Below are positions 1 through 8,426 of a stretch of DNA of 17,827 bases, piece after piece. Below the pieces are notes generated by a model. That model saw only the letters and a list, made by a program, of their open reading frames with translations, was not told where the DNA came from and did no database searches. The DNA is from Spirogloea muscicola. Lineage: Eukaryota; Streptophyta; Zygnematophyceae; Spirogloeales; Spirogloeaceae. The position numbers were made by a program, and so were the translations under genes. The number at the start of each line of letters is the position of its first letter. Positions within the stretch are counted from its first letter, which is position 1. Location: positions 1 to 17,827 of the forward strand of contig WELB01000129.1 in NCBI GenBank assembly GCA_009602725.1, read 5' to 3'.

Positions 1-162
1 CTCCTCACTCGTACTTATTGAGTGATCCATCCTCCCCCTGTTTTACCAGCATCCTCAGGCCCCTTTGTAGCTGCTCACCGCTCTTAGGCCCCTCTGAACC
101 TTTGTGAATTCTTTTTGGGCTGGCTTTTCGCAGCCCTTGCCCCCATTGGGAGTGCCACTTCT
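1..162 (+). mobile_element. 3' end of a 5'-truncated retroelement copy (copy 1)
   Basis: The first 21 bases read LLTRTY followed by a stop. This is the same protein C-terminus found in the other copies of this family in the window (LTRGY, LSRNY or LTRNY then stop). It is followed by about 140 bases of non-coding tail that closely matches 8284-8426 (+) and the reverse complement of 6683-6830. All three stop matching at the same point, GGGAGT-N-CCACTTCT, here at 162, so I take this as the element's 3' terminus. There is no poly(A) tract. The rest of the copy, if any, lies outside the window. A non-LTR retrotransposon is the best reading; a non-autonomous derivative is possible. Confidence 0.65.
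117..136 (+). repeat. Retroelement tail hairpin, copy 1
   Basis: GGGCTG (117-122) pairs with CAGCCC (131-136) across an 8-base loop. The same stem is found in the other tails, which suggests a structured 3' end of the element RNA. Confidence 0.6.
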
Positions 163-249
163 TTCTGCCAGCGACCCGGCTGCAGGAAGTCTACCGGTTC
201 ACCATGGAAGCAACGGGCGATTGCGTGGCGGGCGAGCTGGTTAAGTAGC

Positions 250-740
250 TCAAGCATACCCAGCCTTGGTGGCAGACTGGGCTGGGTGGGAGCGGTCGAA
301 TGCGTCGGTAGTCACCACGTCCAGAAGCAGACGTGGCCCGCCGGCCTGTGGGGTGGCCACCAGGTCGACGCGACGAGCGTGGAGACCGTCGGCCCTTTCC
401 TGGAGCGGCATGACGCCGGAGTGCTCCGCTGCCACCGCGAAGCCAGCCTCCACCAGGATGCCGTGCATCGCGTCCCGGAGGCGGTCGTGGGCCGCCGTCC
501 TCTCGCCGCCGTGGGAACAGCGCAGGACGTGAGCAGCCAGCTCGCCAGGCTCGGCCCCTCGCTCGCCACACTGGCACTGACGCACGCCCTGGAGGCATGG
601 AGGCGGCAGCCCCAGGAGCCGGTGGACGGCAGTGCGAAACACCTCAAGCCAGAGGCTGCTGCAAGGGCGCGACCAGTCCGGCGATGCAAAGCAATTGCCT
701 GGGACCGCTGTAGGACATAGAAAGACGCATGCGGTAGCAG
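250..740 (-). pseudogene. Broken retroelement copy: zinc knuckle and endonuclease-like C-terminal region
   Basis: On the minus strand, from about 655 down to the stop at 250-252, the frame reads VFRTAVHRLLGLPPP, then a CxCx12HxxxC zinc knuckle (CQCG...HVLRC), then ERTAAHDRLRD, then RRVDLVATP and RLLLDVVTTDAF. The order CCHC knuckle, R-x-x-HD, then a D...DVV core resembles the restriction-like (PD-(D/E)XK) endonuclease at the C-terminus of R2/CRE-type LINEs. The frame stops after SATKAGYA, where copy C (7005-7781) continues for more than 100 residues. Upstream, at about 740-650, is a frameshifted copy of the YRMRLS...AAASG motif that should lie near the C-terminus. The copy is therefore rearranged as well as interrupted. 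Confidence 0.6.
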
Positions 741-799
741 GAAACAAGACCCCAAGGCACCGAGCTCTTTCTTTCTTCTTCTTGAGCCACCGGGAAAGA

Positions 800-1105
800 A
801 AGAGCGCGCCCATAGAGAAAGGGGGCCAGCAAAGCCAGCCCAGAAAGAATGGACAATGTCAAAAGCCAAAAAACACAAAAACAAAAAACACACAGCTAGG
901 CAGCTAGAGAAGAAAGACACGACGAAATCACAGGCAGCTCAATACCCCCGGGTGAGCAACATCAGGTCGGAGTAGCTCGACGCAGGAAATGATGCATCCA
1001 GACGCGACCCAGAAGCAGCCGCGATAGCGCGGCCCGCACGCGAGTGGACGGCATAGGCGAGGGAGCGTTGGAGGGACACGGAGAGCCGCATCCGGAAGAC
1101 CTGGG
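800..1105 (-). mobile_element. 5'-truncated retroelement tail (copy A)
   Basis: Minus-strand codons from about 1105 to 939 read FRMRLSVSLQRS...SRAGRAIAAASG...SDLMLLTRGY then stop (939-941), the same C-terminal block as copies C and D. A tail with the family hairpin follows at 938 to about 800. The reading frame stays open upstream to about 1240 but without recognisable family sequence, so the 5' boundary is uncertain. It ends close to the acceptor of the plus-strand exon at 1266, so it probably sits in the preceding intron of that gene. Confidence 0.6.
823..841 (-). repeat. Retroelement tail hairpin, copy A variant
   Basis: On the minus strand GGGCTGGC (841-834) faces GCTGGCCC (830-823) over a TTT loop. 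The stem has eight pairs, two of them G-U. The sequence differs from the other tails but the fold is kept. Confidence 0.55.
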
Positions 1106-1265
1106 CCAGGGAGCCGGCCGCGTTGAAGCCGGGCAGCCCCCCTGGCAGACCCGGCCGCCGCTCGATGGCCTGCCGGGCAAGCCGAAGGAACAGGAACAGT
1201 AGGACCTTTGCATAGGCAGGTTGCGCTTGTGAGCCTGACGAGGTCCACTTTCTTCGTTTGAACAG

Positions 1266-2142
1266 GCCAAGCTGACTGTGGCCATTGAGGACCCCCGGGA
1301 GGTTGAGAGGCGGAAGCAACTGGGCATTGAGGCCGACAGGGGCTGCTCCAGGGAAACACTTGCTGAAGCGCTCGTTGAGGTGTGTACTGCTGCTGCGGCA
1401 GCCTCTTCTCTCTCGCTCTCTCTGTGCGACAAGAGTGCAGCTTGCACTGGAGGCTGGCTCCTGTTCCCCGTGTTGTATGCCTATCCTCCTGAGTTTCTGA
1501 TACAAGCATGGTGTAGGTACCAGCCAAGCGCCTTCATTGCCTGCGTTTAGGAGGACTGTTGCAGCTTCGAGCTTCAGTATGCACCTGACTTCTTTGTGCT
1601 TCAGCGTAACTTGAGCTGATGTCCCCTGCCCTTCTGTCGTCTATGTCAGCGAAGGGAAAGTGCCAAAGGACCGTGTTGTGCTTCGGGAGCTTGCCAAAGA
1701 TATGCTAGCATGGCCCAACCTTGAGGATGAGATTGCGGAAGACGAGAAGATAAAGGCAGCTGCTGCTTCTCCCTATGCAAAAGCAACCCCAACGGGCGTG
1801 GATCCCAAGCTAGCTGCCAGGCGAGCTGGACTGGAGTGGGATGCTGCTGCCAAGTCCGAAGGGAGTGGGGCAGAAGTCAAGGATCTATCTCAGATTCTTC
1901 CTAAATGGGTGGTGAGGCCAGGCAGCCCAAGCTACTACTTTCCGTGAATGGGTGTTGCTTGATGACTGCATTCAGCAGCTGTTGGCATGCTGTGTGGTCA
2001 CCCTTTTTATGTCCTTGACTAGCATTGACATTTCTCCGTTGGTGTTTTGCAGGGTTACAGTTTCCTATACAGTCTCAGCGGTCTTCCAATTGTTATCGGC
2101 ATCACAGTGGTAGTCATCCTCTTCCTCAATAGTCTGCAATAA
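1266..2142 (+). CDS. Unrecognised small protein with C-terminal membrane anchor (3' part of gene)
   Basis: Three exons fit together in phase: 1266-1381, 1650-1911 and 2053-2142. The introns are GT-AG (1382-1649 and 1912-2052), with one alternative donor three bases earlier at 1909. The product is 155 residues in this window. It begins AKLTVAIEDPREVERRKQLG, continues EGKVPKDRVVLRELAKDMLA and WPNLEDEIAEDEKI, and ends with a hydrophobic helix GLPIVIGITVVVILFLNSLQ before TAA. The frame is closed by a stop at 1236-1238 and no ATG lies between it and the first exon, so at least one 5' exon is missing. That exon may lie left of the window, beyond the retroelement pile-up. A charged N-terminal region and a single C-terminal helix suggest a stromal or cytosolic domain anchored in a membrane. 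A thylakoid or plastid location is a guess. I do not recognise the family. Confidence 0.7.
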
Positions 2143-3228
2143 ATCTTCAAATCGACAATGTCGTGGAAGGAGGACTTACCTCTCCTTTCATGCCCTCAAT
2201 TTTGTCCAGTTCTCAAGCTGCTCGCAAGCGCCAATACAGGTCGCCAATGCGGCAACCTGCTGGTCAAGCTAATGGGACTCTTCTTTGTGCGCTGATATGG
2301 CTTAGATCGAAAGAACCAATTTTTCTGATCAGTCAAACGCTACTGCACTGCAGCAACTAATCAGTGGGCCTCGCTTCGAGTCTTGCAATGCCTGCTTGAG
2401 AGAGAGGCAGAGGTGTGCTATGACATCAGCCTCCCAGCTCAAGCCGCACACAGAAGCAACTGTATATCCTGTGACATTGTGACTGCTTGATCAAGTGCAG
2501 AGAAATTTTCAACTTGATCATTCCCTAGAAGAGTTCAGATTCTCACCAGAGCAAGATTCAGCACTACAATATACTTGTGTCCCTCTGAGCTGGTCGCAAA
2601 ATTACACAAACTGCTCTTACAAATTAAGAGCAGTTTGACTCGTTCAATACCAAGATGTTGACAGGACAAAAACAGGTCACAGGACCTTGTCCACATATAG
2701 AACTTATGTGATCACTTGACGTGAAATTGCATAATGAGGAGCACTGAGGTAGGAAAAGACTGAGGTATGCAAGGAGTTGCAGGGGCTGTTTATAAAGGTC
2801 TGGCATGGTTGATGGGCGTTATGAGGGTTACCCAAAACAGGCCACGAGTTGTGGGCTTGGGGTTGGCTCGGTTTGTGTGGTGCAGGATGCTCTGTGCAGA
2901 TCTCTCCGGGAAGGCTCAGCAGCGGCTAGATCGGGAGGGCGGGACTTCGGTTGCCAGGCAGGGAAGGGATGATGTGTAAGGGCGCTGTCAAGGACAGGCA
3001 CGGGACCAGGGCAGGGGCAGACGACGAGCAATGGGGATAGGGAGCTGTAGGGCTGATTAGTGGCAGGAAATGCCACTGACTATGTAAGCCACGAACAGAA
3101 GCGAGTAGGTACACTTATACTTCATCTGGATGCAAGTTGACTCAACAAGTTGCTAATCTATTCACTCAACCCTACCCATTAACGTTTGCATGGGTGGTCA
3201 ACAAGATGTAAAGCGTACCTGCTATGCT
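2143..3228. other. Convergent intergenic region, no gene seen
   Basis: This stretch lies between the stop of the anchored-protein gene (+) and the stop of the KH gene (-). Its short open frames show no family features and no plausible splicing to neighbours. Minus-strand TGTAA motifs at 2621-2617 and 2606-2602 could end the KH transcript (3'UTR about 600 bases). Plus-strand TGTAA motifs near 2974 and 3083 could end the other transcript, in which case the two 3'UTRs overlap antisense. The one clear structural element is the hairpin at 2608-2636. Confidence 0.5.
2608..2636. repeat. Perfect 11-bp inverted repeat with 7-base loop
   Basis: AAACTGCTCTT (2608-2618) is the exact reverse complement of AAGAGCAGTTT (2626-2636), with ACAAATT between. 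It overlaps one of the minus-strand TGTAA motifs, so it may shape the 3' end of the KH transcript. A decayed mobile-element end is an alternative, but no flanking duplication was seen. Confidence 0.6.
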
Positions 3229-6200
3229 TTACATTGTAGACGTGGATGAGAGGATGAAGGCCTGGATTAGTGACTGCGCTGCCTGGCATTGATCTGGCGT
3301 CCCACTAATCTCCACCACCCGCTCTGTGGCTCCCTCGGCCATGTCATGTAATTTCACTTTGGCCTGTGATATCTGGCACCCCCCAAGAGGTCGCATGGTG
3401 GTTGAGCACAAAGCGTGGGAATGCGGAGCCTAGAAGCGGAGAGTATCCAGAGTACTCTCAACTTGACCATCACGTGCATGTACCTGGCGGATCTGGGCAA
3501 TGTTGCTTCCTCCTTTGCCAAGGATGGACCCCACTGCTGAAGCATCCACCGTAACTTGTACTACCGTGGCCAGCAGCGGCAGTCCTCCCCTGGATCTGCA
3601 GCAGCAGTGCAGTCAAATGAGGCGCTCCTCTGCTGAGAGCCCTACTATATTGCCCGCCAGACATTTCATGCAACACTGTGGGTGGACCACTCACCCAAAT
3701 TCACCAGCTATATGTCCTGGCACGGAGCTTCCAGAAGGGCCAGGCACAATTCCCTGCAAGGCAAAGCCGCTTTGAGAGCTTTCGTTCACCACGGACCATG
3801 AGTGAGATGACGAGTAAGGAAGGAGAAGGCCTGTGCTGCAAGCAGGAATCTGTGAAGCTTAAGCTACTAACCTTTGTAGTAAAGTGGCAGAATTCAAGCG
3901 TGATGCACAGAAAGTCTCTAAGAGGGACGACCAACAGATCGATCTGCTTACAGCACCAACTGGAAGGTTGAAGTTGCCCAATGACGATGCTGAAGGCCCG
4001 CCTGGAGATGGAGGGGGCCTTTCTTTTGGGGGATTGGCGCGTAGCCTGGTTGTGACCTGCAGCAAAGCGTTCCGCACGGAGTGGATGTCGCCAACAATCT
4101 GAGCACAGAGGCACAGCAGGTCAGGTCCAACAGGTCAACCAAGGTTGACTACAATCCCATCAGTCACGAGTAATGAGGAGTGCATCAGAGGTACAAACTT
4201 GACGGTGTTGGCATTCCAGCGTCCTGAAGGACAAAAGTAGATAAGAATCTAACCCCTCAATGCTCCAACATTGTCAAGGATCCCTTGTCAGCAATCACCT
4301 GAACGAGCTCGTCCGTGTCAAGGGCACAGCCGGGCAACTGGTCCTTAGGAAGGATGCGGATGTTGGCCCGCGAGCTCCGCCGCATGTCGGCGATTATACG
4401 GCCACCCTTGCCTAGCAAGCAGCCCACTTGCGTGGTGGGGACCAGCAACCGCGTGGTGATGCCGCCAGCGCCAGCCTGCCTCTCGCCCTCCAGCGGCTGC
4501 TGCTGTTGCACCTCTGCGAGCTTGCCCTGGATGAGGAACAGCGCCTGCTGCGCTGGCGAGTAATCACTGCCTGGATGCTGCAGTGGGCCCAGCAACAAGG
4601 ATATCCAGTTTGAGGTCAGGTCCAAAGGGCAGTCAGCTGCTCCATTGTCATCGCTTCAAGAGAGTCTCCTGCTTTTTGGATACTCCAGCTCTCTCTTGTG
4701 TTGTCAACGCTTCTTACTCAAGTAAGTCTCCTGTCCTGTTACAACACTAATGCAGGGAGTGACTTTGTCAAGTAATCCATGATTCCCATCAGGTACGAGA
4801 ATCACACCTCGTTGCCAGAGATAATAACCACACGCTCTTCCACGCCGGCAACTGCATCAGCAATCTTGATTCGTGCACCCGTCTCATCCCTCAAGCTCCG
4901 TACAATGCCCCCGCCCTTGCCAATCAGGCTCCCGATTCTGGGCCCTGGGCAAAGCACACGAAATACCACCTCCACAAGTGGAACTCCTGCTGCTGGATGT
5001 AGGCCTCCTGGGAAAGCTCCTATGTGCGGGATCACGGCCCCCTCAAAACCCTGCCACAGTAGGGGCAATTGCACCTACAGCCTCAGGCTGCAAGACCGGC
5101 CGCTGCCCAAGCGAGCACTTGCTAACTGCTCAACCTACTGGAATTGGCCAGGATCGCTTCATGTGGCGTGTCACCTGCCAGCCTGGAGGATGATGGCCAG
5201 TGCCCCGGCCGAGTGGCATGAGGTGGGGCACCATGGTGCCCATGGGCGCGGGCAGCGTCCCAATAGGGCTCGCTCGCCCAGCCGTCCCAGGCCGCTCCCT
5301 CGGCGGATTAGCACGCAGGCGTGCGGAGATTTGCTCCAGGGCCGTTTTGGTGGTCTCCAGGTCGCCAATGATCTGCCAGCACATGGTCTCAAGGCGTGTT
5401 GGAAGAGCAGCAAAAGGCCTGGTGGTATACTCGAGGTTGAAAGAAAGCAAAGCCCACAGTGAGTGCAATCCTGCAGGTCCTGCAGACCTGCACGAGCTCG
5501 TCCGATGGCAGCGCGCAGCCAGGAAGCTGGTCTTTGGGCATGACACGAATCTGGGCGCCCGTGCTCTCCCGCATGCTCTGGATGATGGTCCCTCCCTTGC
5601 CCAGCAGGCATCCAATCTGTGACAAGACAAGGAGACCACACTAGTGGTTGTTGTCCAGCACATGACATGAATCATGCCGAGGAAACAATCGGGACACTTC
5701 CAAAACCCGGCCCCCACAACACCATCACCCCCTCCCCTCTCCACCCTCTCTCCCACCTGCACCACAAGCCAATTGACAACCCTCCATTCCTGACTTGTCG
5801 GCCAAGAAATGACCAGCGTCCCCACCGGCTCCAGGAAGCCGGGAGGCTCAACGGAAGCGTCGCACAGCCAAGGGCTGCGCCGTCACGAGGAGACTCGGAC
5901 CTGAGTGCTAGGGACGAGGAGGCGCGTGGTGATGGGGCCCTGTGCAGGCTCGGGTGGTGCGCCGTCGGGCGCGAGGTCGAAGACACGCGCGTGCACCCGC
6001 AGCAAGCCCTCCTGCGCGGGCGTCCACTCGGCGCCCGCCCTCTCCGGGCCCGACACGATTACCACGCGCTCGTCCACCCCAGGCACCGCTTCTGCAGCCA
6101 AGCGGAGCGTAGTCAGCAGACGAGCTGCCAGCCAGGAGGCGTCCGAGGCCAGCTGCCAAGGAGGCACGAGGAGTCGTGCTTGTGCAGGGGACCCAAGTGG

Positions 6201-6563
6201 CGCTTCGCCAACCCACTACTCAGGACGTGTTCCAGAGGGTGCAAGTCACGGCGGGGGCGGCTCGGGGAGGCGAAGAGGCGCACCGGCGATCTTGATGCGG
6301 GCGCCGGTCTCGTCGCGCAGCTGCTTGATGATGGAGCCGGCCTTGCCGATGACGGAGCCGGTGCGGGAGGACGGGCAGAGGAGGCGGAAGACGGTGTCCA
6401 TGGCGTCGGAGGCGGCGGCGGCGGACGGCGGCAGCGCGGGGCGCTTGGCCGGCCCGTTGCTCAGGGGCAGGTCGCCATGGCCGCCGCCGCCGCCGCCGCC
6501 GCCGTTGGCGGCGAGGAGGAGGGCGAAGGGGCGCTTGAGGGGCCCCGGCGCGACCACCTCCAT
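3229..6563 (-). CDS. Five-KH-domain RNA-binding protein (plant HEN4/RCF3-like)
   Basis: Ten exons join in phase with GT-AG introns: 6563-6284, 6091-5901, 5616-5488, 5372-5175, 5050-4808, 4577-4299, 4098-3952, 3753-3695, 3595-3484, 3372-3229. The product is 593 residues. KH1 is at about 58-131 (VFRLLCPSSRTGSVIGKAG), KH2 147-220 (IGCLLGKGGTIIQSMR), KH3 294-365 (VVFRVLCPGPRIGSLIGKGG), KH4 387-457 (VGCLLGKGGRIIADMR) and KH5 520-590 (VGSILGKGGSNIAQIRQ then ISQAKVKLHD). Each keeps the GxxG loop that contacts RNA. The 2+2+1 layout and PKDQLPGCA after KH2 and KH4 are typical of plant KH proteins that act in nuclear pre-mRNA processing. The start ATG (6563-6561) precedes a glycine-rich, disorder-prone leader. 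The acceptor of exon 5 is the least certain; a TAG 21 bases upstream is also in phase. A retroelement tail ends 120 bases upstream of the ATG. Confidence 0.92.
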
Positions 6564-6682
6564 GTGAGACGCGCGAGCGCGGCGCGCCGCCTGCGAGCGT
6601 CACGCCGCCATGGCGGCCCGGCCGGAGGGGGGTGGTGGGGTGGTTTCTCGGGGCGGTGTCCTGGCGACAGTGACGGGTTTCC

Positions 6683-7781
6683 AGAAGTGGTACTCCCAAT
6701 GGGGGCAAGGGCTGCGAAAAGCCAGCCCAAAAGAATTGACAAAGGTGCGAAGGGGCCTAGGAGCGTTGAGCAGCTACAAAGCGGCCTGAAGATGCGATGG
6801 GAAAAACAGGGGGAGGATGGATCACAAGGGGGCCGGGGGCTGTGAACGAACGTGTGAGAAGCCAGGCCAGAGAGAGAAGGCGCGCGGGGCGCATGAATTG
6901 AAAGGGAGGCCAATTCAAGCCAATACATTGTTCAGGCAGAGTCGAGTGCAGACTAAACAATGCTACATAATACGGAGACCTAATCTAAGGTACCTAAGAT
7001 GACATTAGTACCCACGGGTGAGCACAAACAAATCTGACAAGCTAACTTGGGGAGCTGGAGCGCCGCCACGAAAGCCGGAGGCCTGACTTAGAGCGCGCCC
7101 TGCACGTTGATGAAGAGCCAATGCTTGCGAGCGCTGCAAACTAAGCGAGAGCCGCATTCTATAATATGCAACTAAGGCCTGCGGAATGCTGGAGTGGCCC
7201 AAGCTGCCCCCCCGACTTCGACGACGCGCATCAACCAGCCGGGCCAGATGCTGGATCAGGGAGGACCATTTCACGCCGTAGCCTCCATAGATATCCATGG
7301 CACACGGGTAAAGATGGTCCCCTCGAGGATGATCATGGTAGTGCCGCTCCTTCTTGCGCTCCGCGCTGGACGTGGCCCAGCCAGACACGGTTGACGTTGG
7401 TGCGCCAGCCTTGTATGCGTCGATCAGTACCACGTCCAAGAGCAGACGAGGCCCACCGCCCCGCGGGGTAGCGACCACGTCCAGACGCCGCACGTATGGC
7501 TTGCCGCGCCTTGAGGAGATTGGCATGATCCCAGACACCTCCATCGCCGGATGATATCCCGCCTCTCGCACAATGCCAAACATGGTATCCCTTAGTAGGT
7601 CGTGGGAGGCAATGCGCTCACCCCCCTCAACACACCTCAGCATGTGCGAAGCTAAGGCGAGCTTGTCGTCGGCAATGTGGCCACACTCGCACTGGCGGAT
7701 GCCAGCCAAGCAAGGGGGGGGGAGGCCAAGGTGGTGGTGGAGCGCCGTGCGGAAAGGAACAAGGCGGCCGCCTCGAGATGC
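6683..7781 (-). mobile_element. Retroelement 3' fragment with endonuclease-like ORF (copy C)
   Basis: This is the longest copy. The minus-strand frame is open from about 7781 (a stop lies just upstream) to TAA at 7005-7007. It reads FRTALHHHLGLPPPC, a CxCx12HxxxC knuckle (CECG...HMLRC), GGERIASHDLLRD, RRLDVVATP and RLLLDVVLIDAYKAG, then AERKKERHYHDHPRGD and IYGGYGVKW, then YYRMRLSLSLQRSQALALHQ, and ends SLSDLFVLTRGY. I read this as the zinc knuckle and restriction-like endonuclease of an R2/CRE-type LINE, without the reverse transcriptase, which is missing through 5' truncation. The tail runs to the shared terminus at 6683, with about 175 bases between the stop and TCCATCCTCCCCCTG that copies 1 and E lack. 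That could be an insertion, or a second truncated copy. Confidence 0.65.
6709..6728 (-). repeat. Retroelement tail hairpin, copy C
   Basis: The stem is GGGCTG/CAGCCC with an 8-base loop, the same as copies 1 and E. Confidence 0.6.
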
Positions 7782-7929
7782 CTACACTCACCAACCGGCC
7801 ACCTCCTCCTGCCGCTCCACTTTGGGCTGGCCTCTCTTGGGCTCAAGTATACCGTATGAGATTGTCTGTATCCCTTCATCGGTCCATGGCCCACGCTCTG
7901 CATCTGCGTGCTGGCCGTGCTGGCCGTGC

Positions 7930-7949
7930 CTTCTTCTTCTTCTTCTTCT
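7930..7949 (+). repeat. (CTT)n microsatellite
   Basis: About six CTT units in copy D encode a phenylalanine run not present in the other copies, so the run expanded after insertion. Confidence 0.75.
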
Positions 7950-8159
7950 CGCTGCGGCCTCCGGCTTTCGTCAGGGGGATAGCCCTAGCTGCTGCCTCTG
8001 GCTCTGTCCAGGGGACCCACTTCCAGGACCCTAGCATCTCTGATCTGCGGCTGCTCAGCAGGAATTACTGAGTCATTCGTAGCTGCTTTGTTTCTTCTTG
8101 TGCTTGTTCTTCTTAGCGCTTCCCCTGGCTCCCATCTCGTACTTTGTCCATTCTTTTTT

Positions 8160-8178
8160 GGGCTGGCTGGTCCAGCCC
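8160..8178 (+). repeat. Retroelement tail hairpin, copy D variant
   Basis: GGGCTGG (8160-8166) pairs with CCAGCCC (8172-8178) over CTGGT. The loop differs from copies 1, C and E, while the stem is kept and is one pair longer. Confidence 0.55.
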
Positions 8179-8185
8179 CTATCCT

Positions 8186-8247
8186 CAATGGGCGAGCTCT
8201 TTCTTCTGATAGCTTTCAATGGGCGAGCCCTTTTTCCGGCAGCTAGT
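8186..8247 (+). repeat. Imperfect tandem duplication of 31 bases
   Basis: CAATGGGCGAGC followed by a T-rich stretch occurs at 8186 and again at 8217 with small differences. The second unit runs into the start of copy E, so it may mark the junction of two insertions. Confidence 0.5.
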
Positions 8248-8426
8248 CTGTCGGATCTGAGGCTCCTCACTCGTAACTACTGAGTGCTCCATCCTCCCCC
8301 TGATCTGACACAGCTTTTTCCGACCCCTTTGTAGCTGCTACATGCTTGTAGGCCCCTCCGAACCTTTGTCCATTCTTTTTGGGCTGGCTTTTCGCAGCCC
8401 TTGCCCGCATTGGGAGTGCCACTTCT
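8241..8426 (+). mobile_element. Very short retroelement 3' end (copy E)
   Basis: About 43 bases of C-terminal coding sequence (SLSDLRLLTRNY, TGA at 8281-8283) are followed by a 143-base tail. The tail matches copy 1 closely up to the shared terminus CCACTTCT at 8426. It keeps only about 12 codons of the ORF, an extreme 5' truncation of the kind left by aborted target-primed reverse transcription. Confidence 0.65.
8381..8400 (+). repeat. Retroelement tail hairpin, copy E
   Basis: GGGCTG (8381-8386) pairs with CAGCCC (8395-8400), identical to copy 1. Confidence 0.6.

Larger units (their letters stand above)
7850..8240 (+). mobile_element. 5'-truncated retroelement tail (copy D)
   Basis: From 7850 the frame reads YRMRLSVSLHRSMAHALHLR, RAGRAFFFFFF, AAASG and SISDLRLLSRNY, ending in TGA at 8069-8071. 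This is the family C-terminal block. A run of CTT repeats has put phenylalanines into the RAGRA segment. A tail with the family hairpin follows, and then a fresh C-terminus of copy E begins. Copies D and E are therefore head-to-tail truncated insertions. Copy D lies head-to-head with copy C, with about 70 unassigned bases between them. Confidence 0.6.

Noticed and set aside
115-720. 201-codon plus-strand open frame near the left edge
   Set aside because: It is the antisense shadow of the copy B endonuclease-like segment.
2767-3114. Overlapping open frames on both strands in the convergent gap
   Set aside because: All are under 85 codons, with no motifs or splice partners.
5619-6845. Long plus-strand open frame (408 codons) antisense to the KH gene
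   Set aside because: It crosses KH exons and introns and a retroelement tail, and its composition (R/G/A-rich) is what GC-rich antisense DNA gives.
7764-7777. GCGGCCGC directly followed by CTCGAG, which looks like a NotI-XhoI cloning adaptor, at the edge of copy C near its head-to-head junction with copy D
   Set aside because: The region is GC-rich, the copy C reading frame passes through the string, and no other vector sequence is visible. Chance is the simpler explanation, though reads spanning the junction would settle it.
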